Assembly: GCF_002105465.1 (NCBI RefSeq)
Contig: NZ_NCSQ01000165.1
Location: forward strand, 62,001-126,000
Reading direction: 5' to 3'
Source of the DNA: Aquidulcibacter paucihalophilus
Lineage (GTDB): Bacteria; Pseudomonadota; Alphaproteobacteria; Caulobacterales; Aquidulcibacteraceae
Length of the DNA: 64,000 nucleotides
Positions 53,708-63,190 of this stretch are shown in pieces (within the stretch, counting starts at the first letter, position 1; the number at the start of each line of letters is the position of its first letter). Both the position numbers and the translations under genes were made by a program. The notes under the pieces are model-generated. The model made no database searches. It had not been told where the DNA came from and was given only the letters and a program-made list of their open reading frames with translations.

Positions 53708-56017
53708 TCAGTCAAATGGGGCGTCGCTCAACTCACCTAAGGTGCGGAATGCGATCTGGAACCGAATGGATTGAGACGGTTCGATGAAGCGGTTTCGTGT
53801 TCCAATTTCTTCATAGAAGATGCGGAAGTCGGTGCATTCATCGCCATAGATCAAGCCATAAGCCGATCGGAGATTGGTGTCCGTATTGAAGTCGCGATAC
53901 AGCGCGCCAAACAGTTTGAAATTCTTATTAAGGGTTAGAATCACGGAGCCTTGCAGCTCCTTATTGGCGCGGGTGGGGCCGGCGGCGCTTTTGTCAAACT
54001 CATGATAGCGCAGGCTGGTCTCGGTGCGCCATACTTTTAGGCGCGCAATAGCTTCGGTATGGACCAGCTTGCCGGTTTCAGCATCCACCCGTAAGCGGCC
54101 TGTAAGGCTGCCATAATCGCCATGCCGTAGCTCAAAATCGCCAACCCAATCTGATTCCTTGCGGTCGAGGTTCGAGGCGCGACTAAAGGCGTTGGCCTCG
54201 TCGGTACGAATGCGACGTCCAATGAAGCCAGTGGCGCGCAGCGGCACCGCATGGGCAGAAGAGCGCGGCAAGACATCTAAGCCCGCGCGCACGCCAAGAC
54301 TGACGCGGCTTCCAGGTTCCCACAAATCCATTCCTGCAGCCCCTGCTGGCCGGAACAAGCTGGTTGCGTCCATTTCAAAGCCCAGCGCGTCTTCGACCCG
54401 GATCCGGCTTTGCTGATCGTCCTCACTGGCCACCGTCACCGAGAGGCGCGGCTCTAAGGTCATATTGAACCGATTGCCTGGACGCACGAGCGGCCAGCGT
54501 ATATCGAGCGACGCAAGGCCAACCCCGCGGCCAAAGGAATCCGCGGGAAGGGGGGTGGCCGAGACAGCCCCTGTGTTGGAGCCTTGGCTATAGTCGAAAT
54601 AATCGCCGCGAACCAAAGCCATGGGTTCCAGCAGCAATCCGCCGGGCAGAATTTGGCTACCCCGCCAGGTCGCGCCAACATTTCCGCGCACAGAATCAAG
54701 CCGCCCTTGTGTGCGCATCAAGGAGACGGCAGACCCTGATACATCCAAACGGCCATTCATGGGCCCAATCAGCCAGCGGTAAGTGCCCTCGACCAAGGGG
54801 GCGACACGCGGCACGTTTTTGCGCCGTTCGCCCGGCACGAGGTCTTGGAAGACGGCCCCCAAAGAGCGCACATAGAAGCGGTCGGACTGGCCCTGCACAT
54901 AAAGTTGCGACATCAGCCGAGATGCTTGCGGCCTTACAAGTCCGGCTTGTGGGGTCTCCTGCCCGATCCGATAGCGGAAGAGATAGAGGTCATCGCTCGC
55001 GCTTTCAGCTGTAAAGCCCCAATTCCAAGTTTCATTTAGTTTGAATTCGCCACTACCAAAAATATGACCACGCCAGTCGGACTCGCCAAATTTCTCGCCG
55101 CGCTTGCCAAAGAATTTCTCCTTGGTGACCGATCCACCTAGCCAGAGACCGCCCGAATAGAATTTCCGGCGATACTCCAATTGGAGAACTGGATTGATAT
55201 ATTGGCTGATGATGGGCGAGATGGTGATGTCTGAAGAGGCATCAATCACCTGCAGATAGGGCTGCTCGATGAAATAACCATTACGCGAAGATTCGCCAGG
55301 CTTAGGCTGCAGAAAGCCAGAACGGCGGCCCGATGAGGGGTCTCCATGCTCGAAATAAGGAATGTAGAGGACCGGTACGCCCTTCACCTCGAACACGACA
55401 TCATTATAAACGATCGATTCAGCGCGTTCGTTTTGCATGGCCCGCCGCGCGCGAATGATCCACGACGGCTTGTTCTTCCCGTCCTTACAGACAGGACACG
55501 CGGTGTAGACTGCTTGCGACATCAGTTTCCGGTCGCCTTCGCGCGTAACCACCGCATTGGCCGCCAAGGTGGAGCCATCGGCAAAACGGGAGGCAAAATT
55601 GCCAGCCACACCACTGGATAATTCGTCGTCTAAGGTAAGTTCGTCCGCAAAGGTGGTTGAGCCATCTGCATTCACGACGGTGACATTGCCGAAGGCTTTC
55701 ACAATACCGGTGTTTTGGTTGTAATTGATCTGGTCAGCGCGAACGGTCCGGCCATTATTGCGCGCGGTAACATTGCCCTTGGCAATCAAAACACCGGCCT
55801 CATCGCCTTGCTCAATTGTGTCAGCTTCCAAAAGAACGGGGTCTTCGGGCTTGCCTTTGGAGGGGGGGGCGGCTGGGGTGACCGCTTTAGATGAAAGTTT
55901 CGCGGCTGGGGCCTCTTTTAGATTCCAGTCCGGTTTTTCCCGCGCGATGGCAAGCGCTGGAACCAAAAGGGTTCCCAGCGAGACGGCCAGTAACTGACGT
56001 TGCAGTGCGCGCGACAT
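53708..56017 (-). CDS. lptD: LPS-assembly protein LptD
   Basis: Outer-membrane translocon that inserts lipopolysaccharide, 769 residues. A signal peptide ends near LAIARE. The OstA/LptA-like jellyroll domain (about 55-170; TIEQGDEAGVLIAKGNVTARNNGRTVRADQINYN) precedes a large barrel that begins with KGVPVLYIPYFEHGDPSSGRRSGFLQP. Cysteines CPVCKDG form a short local pair. Its partner LptE is not in the window. It is downstream of lptG in the same series. Confidence 0.95.
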   Translation of the reverse strand: MSRALQRQLLAVSLGTLLVPALAIAREKPDWNLKEAPAAKLSSKAVTPAAPPSKGKPEDPVLLEADTIEQGDEAGVLIAKGNVTARNNGRTVRADQINYNQNTGIVKAFGNVTVVNADGSTTFADELTLDDELSSGVAGNFASRFADGSTLAANAVVTREGDRKLMSQAVYTACPVCKDGKNKPSWIIRARRAMQNERAESIVYNDVVFEVKGVPVLYIPYFEHGDPSSGRRSGFLQPKPGESSRNGYFIEQPYLQVIDASSDITISPIISQYINPVLQLEYRRKFYSGGLWLGGSVTKEKFFGKRGEKFGESDWRGHIFGSGEFKLNETWNWGFTAESASDDLYLFRYRIGQETPQAGLVRPQASRLMSQLYVQGQSDRFYVRSLGAVFQDLVPGERRKNVPRVAPLVEGTYRWLIGPMNGRLDVSGSAVSLMRTQGRLDSVRGNVGATWRGSQILPGGLLLEPMALVRGDYFDYSQGSNTGAVSATPLPADSFGRGVGLASLDIRWPLVRPGNRFNMTLEPRLSVTVASEDDQQSRIRVEDALGFEMDATSLFRPAGAAGMDLWEPGSRVSLGVRAGLDVLPRSSAHAVPLRATGFIGRRIRTDEANAFSRASNLDRKESDWVGDFELRHGDYGSLTGRLRVDAETGKLVHTEAIARLKVWRTETSLRYHEFDKSAAGPTRANKELQGSVILTLNKNFKLFGALYRDFNTDTNLRSAYGLIYGDECTDFRIFYEEIGTRNRFIEPSQSIRFQIAFRTLGELSDAPFD

Positions 56018-56098
56018 GACCGATCCTTGAAGAGTCGCCAGAGCGGAGGTGCTCGAACGGGTGTAAAGAGCGACTCACCTTACGTCTAGCGGCTAAGC

Positions 56099-57196
56099 TC
56101 ACCCATCTTCGCGATAAGAGACTGTTGCAAGGGCGATAAAGAGGGCGGCAAGGGGCGGGCACCAAGCCGCAATCCAGCTTGGCGCATAGCCCGCCGTTGC
56201 CAAAGCACCCGAGATATCATTGACAAAATAGACAATAAGTCCCGCTGAAATCGCCGCAGCGGCCATGATGGCGCGCTGCCCAAACCGATCCCCACTTAAC
56301 GATAGAACGGCTGCAATCATCGCCATGGATAAAAGCGCGATGGGCAAAGCCAGCTTACGGTGGAATTGTAGCCAATAGCGCTGGGGCGACCCCCCCGAGG
56401 CTTCTGCTTCGCGTGCTGCGCGGGGAAGTTCCCAAATCGACATCGCGCGGGCTGTTGCATCCTTATTCTTTTGGCTGTCGTCCAGTCGGTCCTTCAGAAT
56501 GGGGAAGGTCAAGGTTTCAAAAGGGACTGGTTGGCTACCAATCGAGGACTTCACGCCTTGGGTCAGGGTCCAAGCTTGGTCGGTGCGCCGCGCTGTTTTA
56601 GCGTCGTAGCGGGCCAGGAAACGCGAATCGGCTTTTGCGAAGGCGAGCAAAGTCACATTGCTATAACGCCCAGCACTGCCCGCTTCGGCCGAAACGGTTA
56701 GTTGCATGTCGGCAGTGCGGTCCTTGATCCACATCATGGTGCGGCCGCCTTCGCCTGTCTTGGTGGTCGCAACGGCGGTCAAAGCTTGAAGTTGGGTTTC
56801 ATAGGCAAGGTTGAGGCGGGCGGCCGACGGGCCTAGGATGAAGATCGCAAACAGGCCAACTAAAGCTGCCAAAACCGCAACGGGGCTCAAAAACCGCCAA
56901 GTTGAAACACCTGACGCCCGCATGGCAACGATCTCAGAACTCCGTGCCAGCCGCATAAAGGTCACGATCGAACCAACCAGCACCGCAAAGGGCAAAGCGA
57001 GCTCCAAGATACCTGGCGTGCGCATCAGGGTGAAGCGCAATGCCGTAAAGGTGTTGGCATTGGCTACCCCAGAAACATTGCGGAGTTGCTCAACAATATC
57101 GACCAGAATGATCGACAGACAAACACCGCCGGCGGCCACCAAAATGCCGAACAAAGTGAGGCGGAAAATATAGAGGTCGAGCCGATTAATGTGCAT
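56099..57196 (-). CDS. lptG: LPS export permease LptG
   Basis: Inner-membrane component of the LptBFGC transporter, 365 residues, with about six transmembrane helices and a central periplasmic beta-jellyroll domain. It begins MHINRLDLYIFRLTLFGILVA. The region LELALPFAVLVGSIVTFMRLARSSEIVAMRASGVS is the YjgP/YjgQ coupling segment that contacts LptB. The frame is open from 57232, but ATG 57196 gives the correct family N-terminus and an 11-base overlap with lptF. Confidence 0.94.
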   Translation of the reverse strand: MHINRLDLYIFRLTLFGILVAAGGVCLSIILVDIVEQLRNVSGVANANTFTALRFTLMRTPGILELALPFAVLVGSIVTFMRLARSSEIVAMRASGVSTWRFLSPVAVLAALVGLFAIFILGPSAARLNLAYETQLQALTAVATTKTGEGGRTMMWIKDRTADMQLTVSAEAGSAGRYSNVTLLAFAKADSRFLARYDAKTARRTDQAWTLTQGVKSSIGSQPVPFETLTFPILKDRLDDSQKNKDATARAMSIWELPRAAREAEASGGSPQRYWLQFHRKLALPIALLSMAMIAAVLSLSGDRFGQRAIMAAAAISAGLIVYFVNDISGALATAGYAPSWIAAWCPPLAALFIALATVSYREDG

Positions 57197-58337
57197 AGCC
57201 ACCCCGCGTTTTAGGTTTTGACCTCGGCACAAATTTGTCAGACAGGATCACAAAACTCGGCAACCGCGTGCGCATAGATCGGGTTGCAAAAAACAGGACG
57301 GCGAAGGGGATCAGGTAAAGCACAAGCCCGAGGGCTGGCTGGTCTGCAACTGTCGGAATAAGGCCAGTAAAGCTCAACAGCATGAAAATCAGGCCACCAA
57401 ATGCCCAGCCAACCCGAGCAGCATAGCCTTGCCGGGAAAAAGAACCCCCTAAAATTGCTAGCATGGCTAAGGCGACAGAGGAAAGACAGATAATCGGGGC
57501 CGCAAGGCGACGGTGGGCTTCGGCCAAGAGGTCGCCGACATGGTCTCTATCCCAATAATCGGTCAGATCCGGCTTCAGCAATTGCGGCAAGAAGCGGTCT
57601 GAAGGCTTGTAAAACAGTTCAAGATTTTTGTCGGCAAACCCACGAAGCTCCACCACATAGTTGGAAAAGCCAATCAAATCGATTTGCCCGTTGTCGAGCT
57701 TTCGTTGAACCGCCCCGTCCTGCAGGACAATTACCGGCCCCGTCTCAAGCTTTGCAATTGTGCCGCGCTGGGCAACATAGATAACGGGGTTGGCGGCAGA
57801 CTTAGTGTCGGAAATGATCATGCCATTGAGTGTACCATCGCGGTCTATCCGGCGGGCAAAAACCATCAATCCATCGACACTCGACCTGAATTCCCCCTCC
57901 CGCACCATAGAGCTGGCAAAATCGGCGCGTATTTCAAACAGGCGCTCGCGCATTTCTCGCAGCGCCAAGGGTTGTACAAACAGATTGACGGCAAGCGCTG
58001 CCACAGCCCCCATTGCGGCCAAGCGGAAGGCGGGCTCTGCCACACGCCACAAGGTCCATCCAGCCCCATAGGCGACAATGATCTCATTATCTTGGTGCAA
58101 GCGCCCATAGGTCCAGCTCACGGCAGCAAAAAGACCCACCGGCATGACAATGGCCATGATTTGCGGGGTGGCCAGCAGGGAAATGCCCAAAAAGGTTGCC
58201 GCACTTTGGCCACGCTCAAAGAGCAAATCCAATTGGGAAAGACTCTGGGTCAATAACGCAATCAGCGTCAGCCCGACCATGATCAGGAGAAACACGGGGA
58301 CCAATTGGCCAAAATAATAGCGTTGGAGCTTATTCAT
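57186..58337 (-). CDS. lptF: LPS export permease LptF
   Basis: Inner-membrane partner of LptG, 383 residues. The N-terminus MNKLQRYYFGQLVPVFLLIM and coupling segment SWTYGRLHQDNEIIVAYGAGWT are typical. A periplasmic jellyroll lies between helices 3 and 4. It is first in the lptF-lptG-lptD-surA-pdxA-rsmA series and diverges from pepA, with about 165 bases between the two starts. Confidence 0.94.
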   Translation of the reverse strand: MNKLQRYYFGQLVPVFLLIMVGLTLIALLTQSLSQLDLLFERGQSAATFLGISLLATPQIMAIVMPVGLFAAVSWTYGRLHQDNEIIVAYGAGWTLWRVAEPAFRLAAMGAVAALAVNLFVQPLALREMRERLFEIRADFASSMVREGEFRSSVDGLMVFARRIDRDGTLNGMIISDTKSAANPVIYVAQRGTIAKLETGPVIVLQDGAVQRKLDNGQIDLIGFSNYVVELRGFADKNLELFYKPSDRFLPQLLKPDLTDYWDRDHVGDLLAEAHRRLAAPIICLSSVALAMLAILGGSFSRQGYAARVGWAFGGLIFMLLSFTGLIPTVADQPALGLVLYLIPFAVLFFATRSMRTRLPSFVILSDKFVPRSKPKTRGGYAH

Positions 58338-58428
58338 GGTTCCGTTAGCTGCGCTGGGGAGGCAACGATTGACAGCTTGCCAGTTGCACCTAACACCGTG
58401 CCGCGCAATTTAGAAGCCACCATCTTTA

Positions 58429-58455
58429 AATCCAGCTTGGCTGGATTGGTTTTTT
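58429..58455 (+). terminator. Hairpin plus T-run in the pepA leader (possible attenuator or operator)
   Basis: A perfect 8-base inverted repeat AATCCAGC-TTG-GCTGGATT (58429-58447) is followed by GG and six T residues (58450-58455). It ends 48 bases before the pepA ATG, in the divergent lptF/pepA region. It looks like an intrinsic terminator but points into pepA, so it may act as an attenuator, or be a palindromic operator. Confidence 0.5.
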
Positions 58456-58503
58456 GTCGGCGCGCCACGGTGGGCTGACCCAGCATTTGGGAGCGTGAAA
58501 GCT

Positions 58504-59994
58504 ATGAAAATTGAATTTACTTCCGCCACAGAGGCAAAGGCGATCATCGCATTTGTTGGCCAAACCGATGGTCAGGCGGTGCTGTCTCCGCCAAGCCAAA
58601 AGTTGGATCGGGCCTGTAAATCCAGGCTTTCCAAGGCGATTGCAGCCGCTAAATTCAATGGTGCTGCTGGAAAGGTTTTAAGCGTTCATGCGCCCAATGA
58701 CGCCCTTGATGTCGTGGTTTTAGTTGGCGTAGGTGACTTGGCAAAAGTCGATGGGGCTGTGCTGGAGCGTGCAGCAGCCGCAGGTGCAAAGGCACTTTTG
58801 ACTTCTGGCGTTGAGACAGCTTGCGTGGCGCTGTCAGGCTGGAAGAAGCTCGCAACGGCCCAAAATGCAGCCCGAATCGGTTTTGGTGCCGCTTTGGCCG
58901 CATATCGCTTCGACACCTATCGTACCCAATTGAAGGCGGAGCAGAAGCCGAGCTTGAAGACTTTTGAAGTGGATGTGGCCGAAGGCGCAGACGTTTGGGC
59001 AGCCCATCAAGCAGTCGTTGATGGTGTCAGCTTTGCGCGTGATCTGGTGAACGAGCCCGCCAATGTCCTGCACCCAGAAGAATTCGCCAAGCGTTTGAAG
59101 GAACTCAAGAGCTTGGGCGTTGAAGTTGAAGTTTTGGGCGAAGCGCAGATGGCCGCTTTGGGCATGCATTCGCTGTTGGGAGTGGGCCTGGGGTCCGCCC
59201 GCGAAAGCCAATTGGTTGTGATGAAGTGGCAAGGCGGTGGCGATGAAGCGCCCTTGGCCTTGGTTGGCAAAGGCGTCTGTTTTGATACCGGCGGCATCTC
59301 TCTCAAACCATCTGGTGGCATGGAAGATATGAAGGGCGATATGGGCGGGGCAGCAGCCGTTGCAGGCGCCATGCGCGCGCTTGCGGGTCGCAAGGCGAAA
59401 GCCAATGTTGTTGGCCTCGTGGGCTTGGTTGAGAATATGCCAGACGGTCTTGCCCAGCGCCCGGGCGACATCGTTACTTCGATGAGCGGCCAAACCATTG
59501 AGATCTTGAACACCGATGCCGAAGGCCGCTTGGTTTTGTGTGATGTCATGACCTATGCGCAAGAAAAGCACGCCCCGAAGGCCATGATCGATCTGGCCAC
59601 TTTGACCGGGGCAATCATCATCTCGCTGGGCCATGAATTTGCAGGCTTGTTCTCAAATTCTGATGATTTGTCAGCCAAAATCAGCAAGGCGGGAACCGCT
59701 GCAGAAGAGCCTGTGTGGCGCTTCCCACTAACCCCTGCTTACAACAAGCTGATGGATAGCAACGTTGCCGATATGAAGAATGTCCAACGCTCGGGCGGCG
59801 GGGCTGGCGCGGGTTCGATTACTGCCGCTCAATTCCTACAACGCTTTGTCAAAGATGGGGTTGAGTGGGCCCATATCGATATTGCTGGGACAGCTTGGAA
59901 GCCCGGTAATGACGATCCCCGTGAACCCTCTTGGGGCACGGGCTATGGCGTACGTCTGCTGAACCGTTTGGTTGCGGATTCGTTTGAAAGCTAA
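58504..59994 (+). CDS. pepA: Leucyl aminopeptidase
   Basis: Dizinc M17 aminopeptidase of 496 residues that removes N-terminal residues from peptides. Metal and catalytic motifs are ALVGKGVCFDTGGISLKPSGGMEDMKGDMGGAA, the bicarbonate/Arg region NTDAEGRLVLCDVMTYA and the C-terminal HIDIAGTAWK. ATG 58504 is preferred to GTG 58495; GGGAG lies 10 bases before it. It is followed by holC after 5 bases, the usual alphaproteobacterial order. Confidence 0.96.
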   Translation: MKIEFTSATEAKAIIAFVGQTDGQAVLSPPSQKLDRACKSRLSKAIAAAKFNGAAGKVLSVHAPNDALDVVVLVGVGDLAKVDGAVLERAAAAGAKALLTSGVETACVALSGWKKLATAQNAARIGFGAALAAYRFDTYRTQLKAEQKPSLKTFEVDVAEGADVWAAHQAVVDGVSFARDLVNEPANVLHPEEFAKRLKELKSLGVEVEVLGEAQMAALGMHSLLGVGLGSARESQLVVMKWQGGGDEAPLALVGKGVCFDTGGISLKPSGGMEDMKGDMGGAAAVAGAMRALAGRKAKANVVGLVGLVENMPDGLAQRPGDIVTSMSGQTIEILNTDAEGRLVLCDVMTYAQEKHAPKAMIDLATLTGAIIISLGHEFAGLFSNSDDLSAKISKAGTAAEEPVWRFPLTPAYNKLMDSNVADMKNVQRSGGGAGAGSITAAQFLQRFVKDGVEWAHIDIAGTAWKPGNDDPREPSWGTGYGVRLLNRLVADSFES

Positions 59995-59999
59995 GCGCG

Positions 60000-60461
60000 A
60001 TGACGCAAGCGGCGGCGGAAATCTGGTTTTATCATCTGGAATCGGCCAGCGTTGAAGAAACCTTGCCGCCGCTGATCGAAAAATGCTTGGACCGGGGGTG
60101 GCGTGCACAGGTGCTCTCCCCCTCGGCAGAGCGCTTGCAAGCCCTCGACACCCATTTGTGGACGTGGAAGCCCAATTCCTGGTTGCCTCACCATAGCCCG
60201 GGTGCAGAAATGGCCCACCTAGCGCCGGTTCAGCTAGGTGAAGCACCCCAAGCCACACCCCCTGCGGAAGCGGTATTTCTGCTCGATGGGGCAAATTGGG
60301 GGCCGCTAGAAGGTGTCTCACGTGTCTTTGTCTTGTTTGATGGTCGAGACCCAGACACGGTCAGCCAAGCGCGTCAACAATGGCGGGTGGCCAAAGAGGC
60401 AGGCCTTCTGCCGACCTATTGGCGACAAGGAGAGGATGGACGATGGGCAAAGAATGGTTGA
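60000..60461 (+). CDS. holC: DNA polymerase III chi subunit
   Basis: Clamp-loader accessory protein of 153 residues that links the polymerase to single-strand binding protein. Family features are EIWFYHLESASVEETLPPLIEKCLDRGWRAQVLSP, the DTHLWTW block, and FLLDGANWGPLEGVSRVFVLFDGRDPDTVSQARQQW. It lies 5 bases after pepA and overlaps the next small gene by 19 bases. Confidence 0.94.
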   Translation: MTQAAAEIWFYHLESASVEETLPPLIEKCLDRGWRAQVLSPSAERLQALDTHLWTWKPNSWLPHHSPGAEMAHLAPVQLGEAPQATPPAEAVFLLDGANWGPLEGVSRVFVLFDGRDPDTVSQARQQWRVAKEAGLLPTYWRQGEDGRWAKNG

Positions 60462-60808
60462 TGCTCCTCATGGTTGTTTTGGTCAACGACCCTGTGGTCA
60501 AGACAGAGCCGCCCAAGGTTTCGCCGCCCGTCGCTGTAAAAGAGGGCGAGACGACACCGCCGCCTAACCCGTCAAACCCACCAAATTCAGCGGCAAAACA
60601 AACCCCGCCGACGACGCAAGCCAAATGCGATGCAGCGCCTTATCGGTCTCTGATTGGGCGTACCATCAGTGACGTCCTAACCATGCGATTGCCCCCTGGT
60701 ACGCGTATTTATCGCGTGGGTGATCCTGTTAGCGAGCCTGTTCCACCGGGGCGTTTGAGTATCGAAATCAACCGCGGCACAAGAGTTGGCAGAATCTATT
60801 GCTCTTAA
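60443..60808 (+). CDS. Exported peptidase inhibitor I78-like protein
   Basis: Small protein of 121 residues. A short hydrophobic N-terminus (LMLLMVVLV) suggests export. A Pro/Lys/Thr linker (about 20-55) follows, then a compact domain with Cys at both ends and the I78 pattern: CDAAPYRSLIGRTISDV, PGTRIYRVGDPVS, PPGRLSIEINRGTRVGRIYC. ATG 60443 follows GGAGAGGATGGACG. It overlaps holC by 19 bases. I78 inhibitors block elastase-type proteases; activity here is unproven. Confidence 0.7.
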   Translation: MGKEWLMLLMVVLVNDPVVKTEPPKVSPPVAVKEGETTPPPNPSNPPNSAAKQTPPTTQAKCDAAPYRSLIGRTISDVLTMRLPPGTRIYRVGDPVSEPVPPGRLSIEINRGTRVGRIYCS

Positions 60809-60909
60809 AGCTTTCAACTCGCCGCCGGTGCTGCTAGAGGCGCGCCTTCCAACTTCAAGATTGCGCGCTCACCCGAGGGCGCGCTTGCTAAACTCTTAAG
60901 GAGGCCAGT

Positions 60910-61332
60910 GTGGCACTCGAACGTACCTTCTCGATTTTGAAACCAGATGCAACCCGCCGGAACTTGACCGGTGCTGTCAATGCGATGATTGAGGCAGCTG
61001 GCCTGCGCATTGTGGCACAAAAGCGCATCCATATGACCCGTGCGCAAGCCGAGACCTTTTATGCGGTCCATCGCGAGCGTCCATTCTTCGGCGAGCTTGT
61101 TGACTTCATGACGTCGGCTCCTGTTGTGGTGCAAGTGTTGGAAGGCGAAAATGCCATTGCCGCTTATCGCGAAGTCATGGGGGCAACCAACCCAGCCAAT
61201 GCCGCTGAAGGCACAATCCGCAAGGTTCATGCCGTGTCGGTTGGTGAAAACACCGTCCACGGTTCGGACGCTGCTGAAACCGCCGCTCAAGAAATTGCCC
61301 AATTTTTCGCAGGCAATGAAATCGTCGGCTAA
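60910..61332 (+). CDS. ndk: Nucleoside diphosphate kinase
   Basis: Enzyme of 140 residues that balances NTP and dNTP pools through a phospho-His intermediate. It begins [18 protein letters not shown]; the active His is in the [14 protein letters not shown] motif. The start is GTG, with AGGAGG 5 bases upstream. A strong terminator follows. Confidence 0.97.
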   Translation: MALERTFSILKPDATRRNLTGAVNAMIEAAGLRIVAQKRIHMTRAQAETFYAVHRERPFFGELVDFMTSAPVVVQVLEGENAIAAYREVMGATNPANAAEGTIRKVHAVSVGENTVHGSDAAETAAQEIAQFFAGNEIVG

Positions 61333-61364
61333 GCTGAAGATTGATACTTCAATGCGTTTTGAAG

Positions 61365-61398
61365 ATGGCGGTCGCACGTGCGGCCGCCATTTTTTTTG
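61365..61398 (+). terminator. Rho-independent terminator after ndk
   Basis: A 12-base stem (ATGGCGGTCGCA/TGCGGCCGCCAT, one G-T pair) around a 2-base loop is followed by a run of eight further T residues. Confidence 0.95.
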
Positions 61399-61406
61399 GG
61401 TGGGTT

Positions 61407-62045
61407 TTAGCCCAAAAGCGCGAGGCCGCCGGGCCTGCCGTCCAGCCATGTGCGACAGTCAACCAGTTTTGCGCGGCCTGAGGCTACGGCTTGGACACAG
61501 GCAGGATACAGACGGTGTTCTTGCACCAAAACGCGGGCGGCCAAATCATCGGGCGTGTCGCCGGGCAGGATCGGGACTGCCGCTTGGCCAATGATCGCAC
61601 CTTCATCAACCCCGGCCGTCACCCAATGGACGGTGCAGCCATGGATGGTAACGCCCGCTTCTAAGGCCCGTGCATGCGTGTGGAGGCCCGGAAAATTCGG
61701 CAAAAGTGAGGGATGGATATTGATCATGCGGCCTTCATAGCGCGACACAAAATCTGCGCCCATGATACGCATGAAGCCGGCATAGACGATAAGGTCTGGG
61801 CGTACTTCATCAATCATCTGGGCCAAGGCGGCATCAAATGAGCTGCGGTCTTTGAAGGCCTTGTGATCCAGACAGCGGGCAGGGATATGGGCTTGTTCGG
61901 CGCGCGACAGCCCGTAGGCTTCAGGCCTGTTTGAGATCACATGTACAATTTCATAGGCGCAGTCTGGCTGACGGCTTGCATCAATCAGGGTCTGCAGATT
62001 GCTGCCCCCGCCCGATATCAACACCAAGATGCGCGCTTTGGTCAT
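61407..62045 (-). CDS. purN: Phosphoribosylglycinamide formyltransferase
   Basis: Folate-dependent enzyme of 212 residues in purine synthesis. Motifs are VLISGGGSNLQTLIDA, the LIVYAGFMRIM region, the catalytic HPSLLPNFPGLHTHARALEAG and the second His/Asp region TVHWVTAGVDEGAIIGQA. It overlaps purM by 4 bases and is the last gene of that unit. Confidence 0.96.
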   Translation of the reverse strand: MTKARILVLISGGGSNLQTLIDASRQPDCAYEIVHVISNRPEAYGLSRAEQAHIPARCLDHKAFKDRSSFDAALAQMIDEVRPDLIVYAGFMRIMGADFVSRYEGRMINIHPSLLPNFPGLHTHARALEAGVTIHGCTVHWVTAGVDEGAIIGQAAVPILPGDTPDDLAARVLVQEHRLYPACVQAVASGRAKLVDCRTWLDGRPGGLALLG

Positions 62046-63112
62046 GCCGCCCGAACTTCACCCAGCACGATGGGGTCTTGGCCAAGCTCGAGCCAGAGGT
62101 CGAGAAGCGCAGGGACATTTTCGGGCGCGACGCTGGCTACCAAGCCAATGCCACAATTGAAGGTGCGCGCCATTTCGCTGGCGGCAATCCCGCCGGTTTC
62201 TTGCAGCCATTGAAAAACAGGCGGCAAGGTCCAAGCTTGCTCGTCCAAGACGGGTACCAAATGCTTGGGCAACATGCGGGGGATATTGTCGGTCAAGCCG
62301 CCACCTGTGATATGGGCGAGGCCCTTGACCAGATCAGCTCGGATCGCGGGCAAAGCGGCGGCTGGATAAAGCGTGGTCGGCGTCAAAAGGGCCTGCCCCA
62401 AGGTTTGATCTTCGCTATAGGGGCTGGCTGCGTCCCATGACAAGCCACTGACCGCCACAACTTTGCGGATCAAGCTATAACCGTTGGAATGGGGCCCGGA
62501 CGAGGGCAAAGCAACCAACACGTCGCCGGGCCGCATCGTGTCAAGCTTTGGTAGAACCTTGTCACGCTCCACCGCTCCGACGGTAAATCCCGCTAGATCA
62601 TATTTACCTTCGCTATACATGCCGGGCATTTCAGCGGTTTCCCCGCCAATCAGCGCACACCCTGCTTCTTTACAGGCGCGCGCAATCCCGCTGATGACGG
62701 CTGTAGCGATGTCTAGGTCCAGTTTTCCGCAGGCAAAATAATCAAGGAAGAAGAGGGGTTCTGCCCCTTGGGCTAGAACATCATTCACACACATAGCCAC
62801 AAGGTCTTGGCCAATGCCATCGTGAATGCCCGCAGCCAAAGCGATTTCAAGCTTGGTGCCCACACCATCGGTTCCAGAGACCAAAATAGGGTCGGTCATC
62901 CCCAGCGCCTTGAGATCAAACAGGCCACCGAAACCACCCAAGGCAGCATCTGCCCCGCGACGGGCCGTTGCTTTTGCAAGGGGTGCAATTCGCTTCACCA
63001 AGGCATCGCCCGCATCAATATCCACGCCTGCATCCTTATAGGTCAGGCCATTGGCTGGCGGCTTGCCATGAGCGGCGTCAGAACGGGGCGGCTTGGGTGA
63101 GTCAGAAGTCAT
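62042..63112 (-). CDS. purM: Phosphoribosylformylglycinamidine cyclo-ligase
   Basis: ATP-dependent enzyme of 356 residues that forms aminoimidazole ribotide in purine synthesis. Family motifs are LTYKDAGVDIDAGD, LVSGTDGVGTKLEIA, MCVNDVLAQGAEPLFFLDYF, GGETAEMPGMY, SSGPHSNGYSLIRK and HITGGGLTDNIPR. The first about 20 residues are a non-conserved Pro/Lys-rich lead-in. It diverges from the DUF2066-like gene. Confidence 0.97.
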   Translation of the reverse strand: MTSDSPKPPRSDAAHGKPPANGLTYKDAGVDIDAGDALVKRIAPLAKATARRGADAALGGFGGLFDLKALGMTDPILVSGTDGVGTKLEIALAAGIHDGIGQDLVAMCVNDVLAQGAEPLFFLDYFACGKLDLDIATAVISGIARACKEAGCALIGGETAEMPGMYSEGKYDLAGFTVGAVERDKVLPKLDTMRPGDVLVALPSSGPHSNGYSLIRKVVAVSGLSWDAASPYSEDQTLGQALLTPTTLYPAAALPAIRADLVKGLAHITGGGLTDNIPRMLPKHLVPVLDEQAWTLPPVFQWLQETGGIAASEMARTFNCGIGLVASVAPENVPALLDLWLELGQDPIVLGEVRAA

Positions 63113-63190
63113 GCAAGCCCTATGATCGGCTACAGCTCAGACCGCAAGAGTGTGTTTCACGTTGGCCTGCTTTCGCGCTATAGAGGGCGC

